The translations under genes and the position numbers were made by a program. Of a stretch of DNA of 64,000 nt, positions 39,670-50,203 are shown piece by piece. This DNA comes from an uncultured Oxalobacteraceae bacterium (GTDB lineage: Bacteria > Pseudomonadota > Gammaproteobacteria > Burkholderiales > Burkholderiaceae_D): positions 1-64,000 of the forward strand of contig CAIOYD010000041.1 of assembly GCA_903862415.1 (NCBI GenBank). The letters run 5' to 3'. Each line of letters opens with the position of its first letter. Position 1 is the first letter of the stretch. The notes under the pieces were generated by a model. The model was not told where the DNA came from, did no database searches, and saw nothing but the letters and a program-made list of their open reading frames with translations.

Positions 39670-40152
39670 ATGAATACCCTGGATATCAATAAAATTAAAG
39701 AATATTTGCCGCACCGTTATCCGATGCTGCTGGTTGACCGTGTACTTGACTGGGAGTCGGGCAAGTCAATTACCGCAATCAAAAACATCACCGTCAACGA
39801 AGAAATTTTTAACGGCCACTTTCCCAATAAACCGGTCATGCCTGGTGTACTGATGATCGAAGCGCTGGCACAGGCTGCTGCGCTGCTGTCGTTTTTGACC
39901 ATGGGTAAAAAACCGGATGAAAACACGCTGGTGTATTTTCTGGGTATTGACAATGCGCGTTTCAAGCGTCCGGTCGAGCCGGGTGACCAGTTGAAACTGG
40001 AAGTCACTATCGTGAAAGTGGCTCGCGGTATCTGGAAATATCAGGCCCGTGCTACGGTCGATGGCGCTCTGGCGGTCGAAGCTGATCTGATGTGTACCTT
40101 ACGTACCATCGATAATTCAGCCGGGGAAGCAACCAAACCTGTGGTGCAATAA
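39670..40152 (+). CDS. fabZ: (3R)-hydroxyacyl-ACP dehydratase FabZ
   Basis: 160 residues. Hot-dog fold with catalytic His in [13 protein letters not shown] and Glu in [12 protein letters not shown]. It dehydrates hydroxyacyl-ACP in fatty-acid elongation, competing with LpxA and LpxD for the same substrate. Three ATGs lie in frame (39658, 39664, 39670); the last is chosen because GGGA (39661-39664) is then correctly spaced. The stop overlaps lpxA by one base. Confidence 0.95.
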   Translation: MNTLDINKIKEYLPHRYPMLLVDRVLDWESGKSITAIKNITVNEEIFNGHFPNKPVMPGVLMIEALAQAAALLSFLTMGKKPDENTLVYFLGIDNARFKRPVEPGDQLKLEVTIVKVARGIWKYQARATVDGALAVEADLMCTLRTIDNSAGEATKPVVQ

Positions 40153-40940
40153 TGAGTGCCATTCATCCGACGGCGATTATTGCCAAAGAGGCGTCACTGG
40201 ATAGTTCGGTTGAAGTTGGTGCCTACAGCATTATCGGCCCGCATGTGCAGATTGCTGCCGGCACTAAAATCGGCCCGCATGTGGTGATTGAAGGACATAC
40301 CACCATCGGTCGGGATAACCGCTTTTTTCAGTTTTCTTCCATCGGTGCCGCACCACAAGATAAAAAATATGCCGGTGAGCCCACGCTGCTGGAAATCGGT
40401 GACCGCAACATGGTGCGCGAATTCTGCACCTTCAATCTCGGCACCGTTCAGGATCGCGGCATTACCCGCATCGGCAGCGATAATCTGATGATGGCGTATG
40501 TGCATATTGCGCATGACTGTCAGGTTGGTAATCACACCATTTTCGCCAATAATGCTTCCATCGCCGGTCATGTAGAAGTGGGTGACTGGGTAATTCTGGG
40601 CGGCTTTGCCGGTGTCCATCAGTTCTGTAAAATCGGTGCCCATGCCATGCTGGGCATGAATACCAGCCTGACTCAGGATGTGCCGCCGTATGTGATCCTG
40701 TCCGGTAATCCGGCCGCGGTGCATGGTTTGAATCTGGAAGGCTTGAAGCGCCGTGGCTTTGGTCGTGAGCAATTACAGGCTATCCGTGCCGCTTACAAAA
40801 TTTTGTATAAATCTGGTCTGACCCTGGATGAAGCCAAGCAGGCTTTGCAGACAGCACAAACAGACTATCCTGCTGGCGCGGCGAATCTTCAGGCTATGCA
40901 AAACTTCCTCGACGGCAGCACTCGCGGCATCGTACGCTAG
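40152..40940 (+). CDS. lpxA: UDP-N-acetylglucosamine O-acyltransferase
   Basis: 262 residues. Left-handed beta helix of hexapeptide repeats (about 1-190) with the catalytic histidine in [15 protein letters not shown], and a helical C-terminus that binds ACP. First step of lipid A synthesis: transfer of a hydroxyacyl chain to UDP-GlcNAc. Start and stop each overlap a neighbour by one base, indicating coupled translation with fabZ and lpxB. Confidence 0.97.
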   Translation: MSAIHPTAIIAKEASLDSSVEVGAYSIIGPHVQIAAGTKIGPHVVIEGHTTIGRDNRFFQFSSIGAAPQDKKYAGEPTLLEIGDRNMVREFCTFNLGTVQDRGITRIGSDNLMMAYVHIAHDCQVGNHTIFANNASIAGHVEVGDWVILGGFAGVHQFCKIGAHAMLGMNTSLTQDVPPYVILSGNPAAVHGLNLEGLKRRGFGREQLQAIRAAYKILYKSGLTLDEAKQALQTAQTDYPAGAANLQAMQNFLDGSTRGIVR

Positions 40941-42094
40941 TGACTGAAATGACGCCGCATATTGCCATGGTCGCCGGTGAAAGCTCCGGTGATCTGTTAG
41001 CCAGCCGCATGTTGTCGGGTCTGCGCGAGTCCGTGCCGGATGCGCGTCTGCATGGTATCGGTGGCAAGCACATGGCTGAATACGGTTTTGTATCTGACTT
41101 TCCCATGGAAACTTTGTCCGTGCGCGGACTGTTTGAAGTCTTGCGACATTATCGTGCAATCAAATCCGTGCAGACACAACTCACAACACAGTTACTGGCT
41201 GATCCGCCGGATGTTTTCGTTGGTGTGGATGCGCCGGATTTCAACTTTACGGTAGAACGACGCTTAAAAGCGGCCGGTATTCCGACAGTCCATTTTATCG
41301 GTCCGTCGATCTGGGCCTGGCGCAAAGAGCGCATCAAAAAAATCATTGAGTCGGTGTCGCACATGCTGGTGATTTTTCCGTTTGAAGCCGAAATTTATCA
41401 GGCCGCCGGTGTGCCGGTTACCTACGTCGGTCATCCGCTGGCAGAAGTGTTGCCGCTGCAACCCGACAGGCTGGCTGCGCGTCAGGAACTCGGCTTGCCG
41501 CTGGATGCGCCAGTAGTGACGATTATGCCAGGCAGTCGTCTGTCGGAAATTCATTACAATACTGCCGCCTTTGTGGGAGCCGCCAAACTGCTGCTGCAGC
41601 GTGATCCGACATTGCGGTTTATCGTACCGATGGCAGGTAACAAACAGCGTGACGCCTATATTCAGGAAGTCATCAAAGCCAAATTGACGGATGTGCCGGT
41701 GCTGCTCATCGACGGACGTTCGCATGCCGCCATTACCGCTGCCAATACGGTACTGGTGGCCTCCGGTACCGCTACGCTGGAAGTGGCGTTATTAAAACGT
41801 CCGATGGTGATTGCCTACAAACAAATGTGGGCTACCTGGCAGCTGATGCGTCGCATGGGTTATCAGCCGTGGATAGGTTTGCCCAATATTCTGGCGCGTG
41901 AATTTCTGGTGCCGGAATTTCTGCAGGATGACGCCACACCCGAAGCCCTGGCGGGCGCACTCTGGAAGCAACTGCATGACGATAAACTGGTCGCGCGTTT
42001 GCAGCAGCGCTTTCTGGAAATGCATCATAGCCTGTTACGCGACAGCGCACGCGAAAGTGCCCAGGCCATCATGCAATTAATTCACAGGAACTGA
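40940..42094 (+). CDS. lpxB: Lipid A disaccharide synthase
   Basis: 384 residues. GT-B glycosyltransferase with N-terminal AMVAGESSGDLLASRML, the FVGVDAPDFN strand and IMPGSRLSEI in the second half. It condenses UDP-diacylglucosamine with lipid X at the inner membrane. The GTG at 40940 overlaps the lpxA stop and is taken as start; ATG 40949, three codons in, is possible. A single base separates its stop from the next start. Confidence 0.95.
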   Translation: MTEMTPHIAMVAGESSGDLLASRMLSGLRESVPDARLHGIGGKHMAEYGFVSDFPMETLSVRGLFEVLRHYRAIKSVQTQLTTQLLADPPDVFVGVDAPDFNFTVERRLKAAGIPTVHFIGPSIWAWRKERIKKIIESVSHMLVIFPFEAEIYQAAGVPVTYVGHPLAEVLPLQPDRLAARQELGLPLDAPVVTIMPGSRLSEIHYNTAAFVGAAKLLLQRDPTLRFIVPMAGNKQRDAYIQEVIKAKLTDVPVLLIDGRSHAAITAANTVLVASGTATLEVALLKRPMVIAYKQMWATWQLMRRMGYQPWIGLPNILAREFLVPEFLQDDATPEALAGALWKQLHDDKLVARLQQRFLEMHHSLLRDSARESAQAIMQLIHRN

Positions 42095-42095
42095 G

Positions 42096-42881
42096 ATGTT
42101 TATCGATTCACACTGTCATCTCGATTTTCCTGAGCTGTCCGATAATCTGCCAGCCATTCTGGCCACGATGGAAGCCAACAATGTCGGCCGGGCCCTGTGC
42201 GTGGCGGTGGACTTGCCGGATTTCCCGCGTGTACTCAAGCTGGCAGAAACGTATCCCCATCTGTACGCCTCGGTTGGTGTGCATCCGGATTACGTTGATA
42301 CCCCTGAGCCGGGTGTTGAACAATTGGTGCAACTTGCTGATCATCCCAAAGTGATTGCCATCGGCGAAACCGGACTGGATTATTTTCGTCTGACCGGCGA
42401 TCTGGAATGGCAGCGCGAACGTTTTCGCACCCATATCGCCGCTTCGCGGCTAACCGGCAAGCCACTCATTATCCATACCCGGGCCGCCTCGGAAGACACC
42501 ATTGCCATCATGCGTGCCTGCGGAGCCGGAACAGAGCAGGGCGGTGCTGGCGGTGTGATGCACTGCTTTACTGAAACCCTGGACGTGGCACTGGCTGCAG
42601 TCGAGATGGGTTTTTATATTTCTTTCTCCGGCATCCTGACCTTCAAGAGCGCCAAGCAAATACAGGAAGTGGCCAAAGCCCTGCCGCTGGAGCGCATCCT
42701 GATCGAAACCGATTCCCCTTATCTGGCACCGGTGCCGCATCGCGGTAAAACCAACCAGCCCGGTTGGGTCAGCCATGTGGCCCAATATCTTGCCGACCTC
42801 AAGCAGCTACCGCTGGCGCAGGTTGAACAGCAGACGACGGAGAATTTTTTCCGGCTGTTTAAGCTATCACCGCCAGTATGA
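42096..42881 (+). CDS. TatD-family metal-dependent hydrolase / DNase
   Basis: 261 residues of the TIM-barrel TatD family. Metal ligands are visible: His in DSHCHLDFPE, Glu in IGETGLDYF, His in LIIHTRAA, His in MHCFTET and Asp in IETDSPYLAP. Members act as 3'-5' exonucleases or general phosphohydrolases; the subfamily most resembles YcfH. It follows lpxB by one base and is probably read on the same transcript, in the place where many relatives have rnhB. Confidence 0.88.
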   Translation: MFIDSHCHLDFPELSDNLPAILATMEANNVGRALCVAVDLPDFPRVLKLAETYPHLYASVGVHPDYVDTPEPGVEQLVQLADHPKVIAIGETGLDYFRLTGDLEWQRERFRTHIAASRLTGKPLIIHTRAASEDTIAIMRACGAGTEQGGAGGVMHCFTETLDVALAAVEMGFYISFSGILTFKSAKQIQEVAKALPLERILIETDSPYLAPVPHRGKTNQPGWVSHVAQYLADLKQLPLAQVEQQTTENFFRLFKLSPPV

Positions 42882-43135
42882 CTTCGGGCATTCTCGCCTG
42901 ATGTGCTTTTCATGAAATTGCTATTTTCGATAACGATAATTCAAACTCTGCAGTTATCAAGCAACGTCGCTTTTCTCATTAATGCGTTTGCTGTTGTGAC
43001 TATGGACGCCATTTTGTGTGACGATTTAAAACGAAATAATTTTCCTGAACTAATTTAACTTGTGTGCACAATCGCACTCACTTATATTAACAATATTTAA
43101 TAAATTTCCCAAAACCAATAACTCAAGTGAATAAC

Positions 43136-44536
43136 ATGGCGCATAAAATTACCCATTTCGCTGCGCTGGTGAGCCTGTTATGTCTGATCCAGACAAGCAA
43201 CTCGGCAGAAACAACAACCCCAGGCCTGAGCGCAGAAGAGTTAGTCACGGCCAAGCTGGCAGGAAAAGCCACCGGCAAAGTCATCTATCTGGGGGCCACG
43301 GTGATTAACGGCAATCAATCCCAACCGGATATGGCCATCGTCGTCAACGGTGAGCGCATTGAAGCCATCATTCCTGCAGCCCAAGTGAATCCGGCGACAT
43401 TGACAGGGACTGACATCGTCGACGTCGAGCACTTATTCGTCTTGCCTGGCTTAATTGATTCCCATGTTCACTACGGAACCCATCCCAATCGTTCTTTTGC
43501 ACAGGCTCAATTAAAGCGCGATGTGTATGCAGGCATTACCGGTGTGCGCGATATGGCGGGTGATGCGCGCTTTTTAGCCGATCTGTCGCGTGCCGCCCTG
43601 ATTAACGAAATTCCTGCTCCCGATATTTATTATGCGTCGCTGGTGGCTGGTCCAAGTTTTTTTAAAGATCCGCGCACCGTGACGGCTGCATTAGGCATGC
43701 TCCCCGGATCTGCGCCCTGGATGTATGCCGTGACTGATAAAACCAATCTGGCGATGACACTGTCGCAGGCGCGCGGCACGGGTGCTGCTGGTTTGAAAAT
43801 TTATGCCAATCTGCCGGGACCGCTGGTTCAAAGTCTGGTCAAAGCCGCTCATGAGCAGCATTTTCCGGTCTGGACGCATTTGCAGGTTTATCCTGCCACG
43901 CCCTACGATTCTTTGGGTGCGACCAGCGTTTCCCATGTGTGCATGATCGCCCGTTATGCCGCCCAGCCGGGTAAAGCAAAATACGGTCATCAGAATGAAC
44001 CGTCGTATGACGCCATGTCTGCCGATAATGCGGAAATCAAAAAATATATCAAGGCGCTGAAAAAATCTGGCACCATCATGGATGCTACCTTGAGCGTGTA
44101 TGAACTCCCTTCAGAGGCGACCACCACCGCGGATGGGAAAAACCAGCACCTGCATTGCCCCATTGAACTCGCCGGTCAAATTACCCACGCCATTTCAGTC
44201 GCCGGCATTCCGATTGTCGCCGGAACCGACTCCAATGCCGCCGCCGATGATGTATTTCCTGCCCTCAACCGTGAATTGGAATATCTGGTGAAGTATGCCG
44301 GATTAACTCCGCGGCAAGCCATTCTGGCCGCCACTGTCAATGCTGCCAAAGCATTGGGCCAGGAGAATGAAATTGGTGCAATTGAAACCGGAAAATATGC
44401 CAATCTGGTATTTACCAAACAAGATCCGACCGAAGATATTACTCGTTTGCGCTCCGTCGAGTTGACGGTAAAGCGTGGCATCCGCTTTGCCAGGAAAGAG
44501 TATGTGCATCAGCCCGTTCCCGAGCAGGATGACTGA
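43136..44536 (+). CDS. Exported amidohydrolase, imidazolonepropionase/prolidase-like
   Basis: 466 residues. Signal peptide about 1-24 (ending TSNSAE). Metal-site residues of the amidohydrolase superfamily: HVH in GLIDSHVHYGTH, the likely carboxylated Lys in GLKIYAN, His in VWTHLQVY, His in SVSHVCM and Asp in VAGTDSNA. It should hydrolyse an amide or peptide-like bond in the periplasm; the substrate is unknown. It is followed after 5 bases by a second exported hydrolase, so the pair likely works on one kind of substrate, perhaps small peptides. GTG 43127 could be the true start; neither has a good ribosome site. The 254-base upstream gap is AT-rich and shows no gene. Confidence 0.78.
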   Translation: MAHKITHFAALVSLLCLIQTSNSAETTTPGLSAEELVTAKLAGKATGKVIYLGATVINGNQSQPDMAIVVNGERIEAIIPAAQVNPATLTGTDIVDVEHLFVLPGLIDSHVHYGTHPNRSFAQAQLKRDVYAGITGVRDMAGDARFLADLSRAALINEIPAPDIYYASLVAGPSFFKDPRTVTAALGMLPGSAPWMYAVTDKTNLAMTLSQARGTGAAGLKIYANLPGPLVQSLVKAAHEQHFPVWTHLQVYPATPYDSLGATSVSHVCMIARYAAQPGKAKYGHQNEPSYDAMSADNAEIKKYIKALKKSGTIMDATLSVYELPSEATTTADGKNQHLHCPIELAGQITHAISVAGIPIVAGTDSNAAADDVFPALNRELEYLVKYAGLTPRQAILAATVNAAKALGQENEIGAIETGKYANLVFTKQDPTEDITRLRSVELTVKRGIRFARKEYVHQPVPEQDD

Positions 44537-44541
44537 TATTC

Positions 44542-45699
44542 ATGTCCAGTAAACGTCAATTCCTGCAACTCGCCGCGGCCTCTGTTTGTCAGGCAGCGCT
44601 GAGTTTGCCTGCGTTTTCTGCCAACGCCTTTTCAAGTGAAATAACTACCATGAAAACACAGCCTATGATTATCGACAGCCTCGGTGGCATTACTAATCCC
44701 AATCTGACGCCTGCCCAGCAGGAAGATGAATTGACCATGGGTATCGATCAACGCGCTATCGACGACGCCCTGGCTTCAGGCCTGACTGCTTTTAACATGA
44801 CTATGGGTTATGTGTTTGGACAGGAAGATCCCTTTGAACAGACGGTGCGCCAGATTGCTGCCTGGGATGCTTTAATTCGCAGGAAGTCGCAATCACTCAG
44901 AAAAGTGTGGAACGTCAAGGACATTCAGGCAGCCCGGGCGAACAAACAGCTGGGCGTGATTTACGGCTTTCAAAATGCCGTCATGATGGGGGATAACGAA
45001 CAGCGTGTGGGTCTGTTTGCCAATCTGGGTGTGCGCGTGATTCAACTTACCTACAATACCCGCAATACCTTGGGTGATGGTTCCATGGTGCCAGAAAATC
45101 ACGGCCTGACCGAATTTGGCCGCAAAGTGGTGCATGAATTAAACCGCCATCGGGTGTTGGTGGATTTAAGTCACAGCGGTGAACAAACCTGCCTCGATGC
45201 GATTGCCGTATCGAGCCAACCGATCATCATTTCTCATACCGGTTGTCGGGCACTGACTAATTTGCCGCGCAACAAAACCGATCGCGAACTGCGTCTGGTC
45301 GCTGACAGCGGCGGATTTGTGGGTATTTATTTCATGCCGTTCCTGGCCATAGACCGTCAACCTGGGGCGCAGGACTTAATCGCCCATATTGAGCATGCAA
45401 TTCATGTGTGCGGTGAAGATCATGTCGGTATCGGTACCGATGGTTCAGTGAGTCAAATTGATGACATGCAGGGGTATATGGCTGAATTGAAAAAAGAAGT
45501 CGATCATCGCCGTTCTACCGGTATTGGTGCCGCAGGTGAGCGTGCGGATATCGTGCCCTTTTTACCCGACCTTTCCGGCCCCGGTAAATTCATGCAACTC
45601 GCCGATTTGCTGGCAAAACGCGGGCACAGTTCAGGCCGGATTGAAAAAATCCTCGGTAGCAATTTCATGAGTGCGGCAGAGCGGATCTGGGCAGCTTAA
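44542..45699 (+). CDS. Exported M19 (membrane dipeptidase) family protein with incomplete metal site
   Basis: 385 residues. The N-terminus (SSKRQFLQLAAAS, then a hydrophobic stretch ending FSANA) looks like a Tat-type signal with KR instead of RR. The second half keeps the renal-dipeptidase blocks LVDLSHSGEQT and IIISHTGCRAL (two metal-binding histidines), NLPRNKTDRELR and GIGTDGSVS. The first ligand motif, normally HxD, reads IIDSLGGI, and the region of the bridging Glu reads IYGFQNA, so the usual two-metal site is not complete. Possibly a distinct substrate or mononuclear site. Partner of the upstream amidohydrolase; a hydrolase of small peptides is the best guess. Confidence 0.8.
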   Translation: MSSKRQFLQLAAASVCQAALSLPAFSANAFSSEITTMKTQPMIIDSLGGITNPNLTPAQQEDELTMGIDQRAIDDALASGLTAFNMTMGYVFGQEDPFEQTVRQIAAWDALIRRKSQSLRKVWNVKDIQAARANKQLGVIYGFQNAVMMGDNEQRVGLFANLGVRVIQLTYNTRNTLGDGSMVPENHGLTEFGRKVVHELNRHRVLVDLSHSGEQTCLDAIAVSSQPIIISHTGCRALTNLPRNKTDRELRLVADSGGFVGIYFMPFLAIDRQPGAQDLIAHIEHAIHVCGEDHVGIGTDGSVSQIDDMQGYMAELKKEVDHRRSTGIGAAGERADIVPFLPDLSGPGKFMQLADLLAKRGHSSGRIEKILGSNFMSAAERIWAA

Positions 45700-45787
45700 T
45701 TCAATCACCGGCTTTGAGTTGCTTGCACTTGCCTCATTATTTTGCTACGTAAAGGGTATAAGTGGTATTTTTGTGTAAGTTGCACCG

Positions 45788-45801
45788 TTGATCTTGTTCA
45801 A
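45788..45801 (+). promoter_or_regulatory. FNR/ANR-type box upstream of hemN
   Basis: TTGATCTTGTTCAA matches the FNR consensus TTGAT-N4-ATCAA in 9 of 10 positions. A TATTTT -10 candidate at 45823-45828 lies at the spacing of an FNR class II promoter (box centred near -41). hemN works only without oxygen, so anaerobic activation makes sense. Confidence 0.6.
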
Positions 45802-45883
45802 AATCAATTTACTGCAAGCATTTATTTTGTACACTGAGTTTCGAAATGCTCACCTGTCATGAGCAAAAAACTGGAAAGTCACC

Positions 45884-47341
45884 ATGTCTGAAACATTCAC
45901 TGCCGTTGCCAACGACGTTAAGCCTTTATCCCATGCGCAAACCCATATTGCCAATACCACACCGGTATTTGATGTGGAATTGATCCGTAAATTGAACCAG
46001 TTAGGGCCGCGCTATACCTCGTATCCGACAGCGGACCGGTTTACCGACAGTTTTCAGATCAGCGATTATCAGGCTACGGTGGCACACCTCAAGGCCCAGC
46101 CACAGCATTTGCCATTGTCGCTGTATATTCATATTCCGTTTTGCGCCTCGATCTGTTACTACTGCGCCTGCAATAAAGTAATTACCAAAGACCGCAGCAA
46201 GGCAGTGATTTATCTGGATTACCTCAAACGTGAGATTGCCATGCAGTCGGCTTTGTTTGGTGGCATGAAAAAAGTCGAACAATTGCATTTTGGTGGCGGT
46301 ACACCAACCTATATCGATGATGAGCAGATGGGCGATCTGCTGGCCAATTTACGCAGCCATTTTGAGTTTGCGCCAGATGAAATCGGTGAGTATTCGATCG
46401 AAGTCGATCCCCGGACCGTAACCCCGGAACGGATTGCGGTATTGCGCGCCCAAGGCTTTAACCGCCTGAGTCTGGGGATTCAGGATTTTGATCCGGAAGT
46501 GCAAAAAGCGGTCAACCGTATCCAGCCGGAAGCAGAAACTCTGGCCGTGATGCAGGCGGCACGGACAGTGGGTTTCCGTTCGATCAGCGTGGATCTGATT
46601 TATGGTTTGCCTAAACAGTCGTTAGCGAGCATCACCGAAACGCTGGCGAAAGTCATCAAGGCAGATCCGGACCGGATTGCCATTTACAACTACGCGCATT
46701 TGCCGCATTTGTTTAAACCACAGCGTCGTATCGAAGTCGATGAGTTGCCCGATCCGGAAGAAAAGTTGCAAATGCTGTTTTTGTGTATCCAGAAGCTCAC
46801 CAATGCCGGTTATGTCTATATCGGCATGGATCACTTTGCCAAACCGGATGATGATTTATGTCTGGCGCAGCAACAGGGACGGCTGCAGCGCAATTTTCAG
46901 GGGTATTCCACTCATGCACAAACTGAAATGCTGTCTTGCGGCGTGTCGGCCATCAGTGCGGTGGGTGCCTGTTATACCCAGAATGAAAAAACTCTCGACG
47001 CCTATTATGATCGTCTCGATCAAGGTGAGTTGCCGATTGCCCGTGGGCTGATATTAAATCAGGATGATGTGTTGCGACGCGATGTAATCGGTCAGCTGAT
47101 GTGCCATTTTGAACTCGATTACGCCCAGATCAATGCCACCTACGGCATTAATTTCAGCGATTATTTCAGCAAGGAGCTGGGTAACTTTACGACCATGATA
47201 GACAATGGCTTGCTTACGCTCGATGCCGGTTCGTTAAAAGTCAGCCTCAAAGGACGTCTGCTGATCCGCAATATTTGCATGGTGTTTGATGCCTATCTGG
47301 GACAAAAACAGGAACCGCTGCGCTATTCCAAAACCATTTAA
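45884..47341 (+). CDS. hemN: Oxygen-independent coproporphyrinogen III dehydrogenase
   Basis: 485 residues of the radical-SAM family. The cluster motif is PFCASICYYCACNK with Cys87, Cys91 and Cys94, plus the extra HemN cysteine at 96. LHFGGGTPTY binds S-adenosylmethionine; a HemN C-terminal domain follows. It decarboxylates coproporphyrinogen III for heme under low oxygen. Full length, so a genuine HemN rather than a short HemW. It is flanked by an FNR-type box and a bidirectional terminator. Confidence 0.95.
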   Translation: MSETFTAVANDVKPLSHAQTHIANTTPVFDVELIRKLNQLGPRYTSYPTADRFTDSFQISDYQATVAHLKAQPQHLPLSLYIHIPFCASICYYCACNKVITKDRSKAVIYLDYLKREIAMQSALFGGMKKVEQLHFGGGTPTYIDDEQMGDLLANLRSHFEFAPDEIGEYSIEVDPRTVTPERIAVLRAQGFNRLSLGIQDFDPEVQKAVNRIQPEAETLAVMQAARTVGFRSISVDLIYGLPKQSLASITETLAKVIKADPDRIAIYNYAHLPHLFKPQRRIEVDELPDPEEKLQMLFLCIQKLTNAGYVYIGMDHFAKPDDDLCLAQQQGRLQRNFQGYSTHAQTEMLSCGVSAISAVGACYTQNEKTLDAYYDRLDQGELPIARGLILNQDDVLRRDVIGQLMCHFELDYAQINATYGINFSDYFSKELGNFTTMIDNGLLTLDAGSLKVSLKGRLLIRNICMVFDAYLGQKQEPLRYSKTI

Positions 47342-47360
47342 TATTTTTGTTCGGGGTATA

Positions 47361-47391
47361 AAAAAACAGGAGCCGAGGCTCCTGTTTTTTT
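47361..47391. terminator. Bidirectional terminator between hemN and acnA
   Basis: AAAAAACAGGAGCC-GA-GGCTCCTGTTTTTTT, a perfect stem with A and T tails, between two convergent genes. Confidence 0.92.
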
Positions 47392-47412
47392 GTCCGGTAA
47401 AGGCTGCTGTGA

Positions 47413-50127
47413 TTATGCCGCCAGTAACTGACGTAACACGAATGGCAGAATACCGCCGTGTTTGTAGTAATCAACTTCTATCGGTGTGTCGATACGCAAG
47501 AGCACAGTGACTTCCTTGGTGCTGCCATCTTCACGATGAATCACCAGGGTAGCGTTTTGCTGTGGCTTGATTTCGCCATCCAGACCTTTGAGGTCATAGG
47601 TCTCACGACCAGTAATGCCCAGAGTCTGCACACTGTCGTCGCCGATGAATTGCAGTGGCAAGACACCCATGCCGACCAGGTTGGAGCGATGGATACGTTC
47701 AAAGGAACGCACGATCACGGCTTTCACGCCCAGCAACTGCGTACCCTTGGCAGCCCAGTCACGGGATGAGCCGGTACCGTATTCTTCACCACCAAAAATC
47801 ATCGTTGGTACACCGTCAGCAACATATTTCATGGCCGCATCGTAGATAGCCATTTGTTCGCCACTTGGTTGATGAATGGTGATGCCGCCTTCGACCTGAC
47901 CGCCATCAGCTTTTAATGGAATCATTTTGTTTTTGATACGCACGTTGGCAAAGGTGCCGCGCATCATGATTTCATGGTTGCCGCGACGTGAGCCGTAGGA
48001 ATTGAAGTCGGCTTTTAATACCTTGTTAGCCAGCAGCCATTGTCCGGCCGGGCTGGTTTCGGTGATCGAACCGGCAGGGGAGATATGGTCAGTGGTGATG
48101 GAGTCGCCAAAGACGCCCAGAGCGCGTGCCGCAGTGATACCGGTAGCGGCGGCTTTCGGGATCATTTCAAAGTCATTGAAGAACGGTGGCTCGGCAATGT
48201 AAGTCGAACTTGGCCAGTTGTAGACATCACCTGTGGCCACGCCCTGAATGTGTTCCCACAGTTTGCCCGGTGCGCCTTTGACATCGGCGTAATTGTCTTT
48301 GAAGGTTTTGGAATTCATCGCAAACTTCATCAGCTTCTGGATTTCTGCACTCGTTGGCCAGATGTCACCCAGGAAAATATCTTTACCTTTGACGCGACCA
48401 ACCGGTTCAGTCATCAGATCGCGGGTGATATTGCCGGCAATTGCATACGCCACCACCAATGGAGGAGAGGCCAGGAAGTTGGAGCGGATGTTGCCGTGGA
48501 TGCGAGCTTCAAAGTTGCGGTTACCGGACAGGATGGCAGAGGCAACGATGTCATTTTTGACGATGGCTTCGTTCATGGCCGGAGTCAGATCACCGGCATT
48601 GCCGATACAGGTGGTGCAACCATAGGCAGCAACACCGAAACCGAGTTTTTCCAGATACGGCAACAGACCGGCAGCTTCCAGATATTTGGTCACTACACGC
48701 GAGCCGGGAGCGAGCGAGGTTTTAATGTGTGGCGACACTTTCAAGCCGGCTTCAACCGCTTTTTTGGCTAACAGACCGGCCGCCAGCAGAACGCTCGGAT
48801 TGGAGGTGTTGGTGCAGGACGTAATGGCAGCGATCAGAATGTCACCATTTCTGACTTTGACGCCATCGCTATTTTCATATACGACATCGAGGTCATCCGG
48901 ATTTTTGTTGAAGCCGTTTTCTGCCACTGGTTTGGAAAACAGTTCGCGGAAATTGGTTTTGACATTGCCGATTTCGATACGATCCTGCGGGCGTTTCGGG
49001 CCAGCCAGTGAAGGCGTGACGGTGGACAAATCGAGCGAAACTTCTTTGGTGTAATCGATGTCGCCCTGATCAGGAATGCCAAACAGTTTCTGTGCTTTGA
49101 AATAGGCTTCAAAGGCATTGATTTCTGCCTTGGTGCGGCCAGTGCCATGGAAGTAATCCAGGGTAGCTTCATCGACCGGGAAAAAACCCATGGTGGCGCC
49201 GTATTCCGGTGCCATGTTGGCGATGGTGGCGCGGTCTGTCAGGGTCAGTGTTTTGGTACCCTTGCCAAAGAATTCAACAAATTTGCCGACGACTTTTTCT
49301 TTGCGCAGTAATTCAGTAATGGTCAGTACCAGATCGGTGGCAGTAACGCCTTCACGCAACTGGCCGGTCAGATTCACGCCGACGACGTCTGGTGTGAGGA
49401 AATAAACCGGTTGACCCAGCATGCCCGCTTCAGCTTCAATACCGCCAACACCCCAGCCGACAACGCCGATACCGTTAATCATGGTGGTGTGGGAATCGGT
49501 ACCGACCAAGGTATCCGGATAGTAAATGTCTTTTTTCGGTACTTTGTGCACGCCACGGGCCAGGTATTCCAGATTGACCTGATGCACGATCCCAAAGCCA
49601 GGAGGCACCACGCCAAAGGTGTCAAACGCCTGCATGCCCCATTTCATGAACTGGTAACGCTCGTTGTTGCGCGAAAATTCGAGCTTCATGTTTAAATCCA
49701 GGGCTTTCTTTTCGCGGTAATGATCGATCGTCACAGAGTGATCGACGACCAGATCAACAGGTACCAGCGGTTCAATATTTTTAGCCTTGATTCCCATTTT
49801 GGCGGCGACATTACGCATCGCGGCCAGATCGGCCAGCAGGGGCACACCGGTGAAATCCTGCAGCACCACGCGCGAAACCACGAAAGGAATTTCATCGTTA
49901 CGGTCAGCGTTGGCGCTCCAGGTGGCTAACTGGCGTACATGTTCTTCCGTCACTTTTTTGCCATCGCAATTACGCAGCACCGATTCGAGCACGATGCGGA
50001 TGGAGACTGGCAGACGGGAAATGTTAGTACCTAATTTTTTTTCCAGTGCGGGCAAAGAATAGAACTTGCCTTTTTTGTTGTCTGAAATTTTAAATTCTTT
50101 CAGGGTTTTAAAAGCATCTTGGCTCAT
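47413..50127 (-). CDS. acnA: Aconitate hydratase A
   Basis: 904 residues of the AcnA/IRP1 type. Cluster cysteines lie in [14 protein letters not shown] and in [10 protein letters not shown]; the C-terminal swivel domain has [17 protein letters not shown]. It isomerises citrate to isocitrate with a 4Fe-4S cluster. ATG 50127 ([12 protein letters not shown]) follows AGGAAGAGTC; the frame is open 37 codons further upstream without homology. It is followed on the convergent side by hemN and its terminator, and preceded by an MliC-like gene. Confidence 0.97.
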   Translation of the reverse strand: MSQDAFKTLKEFKISDNKKGKFYSLPALEKKLGTNISRLPVSIRIVLESVLRNCDGKKVTEEHVRQLATWSANADRNDEIPFVVSRVVLQDFTGVPLLADLAAMRNVAAKMGIKAKNIEPLVPVDLVVDHSVTIDHYREKKALDLNMKLEFSRNNERYQFMKWGMQAFDTFGVVPPGFGIVHQVNLEYLARGVHKVPKKDIYYPDTLVGTDSHTTMINGIGVVGWGVGGIEAEAGMLGQPVYFLTPDVVGVNLTGQLREGVTATDLVLTITELLRKEKVVGKFVEFFGKGTKTLTLTDRATIANMAPEYGATMGFFPVDEATLDYFHGTGRTKAEINAFEAYFKAQKLFGIPDQGDIDYTKEVSLDLSTVTPSLAGPKRPQDRIEIGNVKTNFRELFSKPVAENGFNKNPDDLDVVYENSDGVKVRNGDILIAAITSCTNTSNPSVLLAAGLLAKKAVEAGLKVSPHIKTSLAPGSRVVTKYLEAAGLLPYLEKLGFGVAAYGCTTCIGNAGDLTPAMNEAIVKNDIVASAILSGNRNFEARIHGNIRSNFLASPPLVVAYAIAGNITRDLMTEPVGRVKGKDIFLGDIWPTSAEIQKLMKFAMNSKTFKDNYADVKGAPGKLWEHIQGVATGDVYNWPSSTYIAEPPFFNDFEMIPKAAATGITAARALGVFGDSITTDHISPAGSITETSPAGQWLLANKVLKADFNSYGSRRGNHEIMMRGTFANVRIKNKMIPLKADGGQVEGGITIHQPSGEQMAIYDAAMKYVADGVPTMIFGGEEYGTGSSRDWAAKGTQLLGVKAVIVRSFERIHRSNLVGMGVLPLQFIGDDSVQTLGITGRETYDLKGLDGEIKPQQNATLVIHREDGSTKEVTVLLRIDTPIEVDYYKHGGILPFVLRQLLAA

Positions 50128-50203
50128 GACTCTTCCTTTTGATAATGTAAATGACAGTGATGGTGACTCAGTAAAAAATAAGGGGTGCTGCCATTGCTGG
50201 CGT

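Noticed and set aside
42882-43135. Gap between the TatD-family gene and the amidohydrolase
   Set aside because: Searched for small genes, RNA structures and operators; only AT-rich sequence was seen, probably the promoter of the amidohydrolase.
45700-45883. Possible small gene between the M19 protein and hemN
   Set aside because: No open frame of note; only the FNR-type box and promoter elements could be supported.
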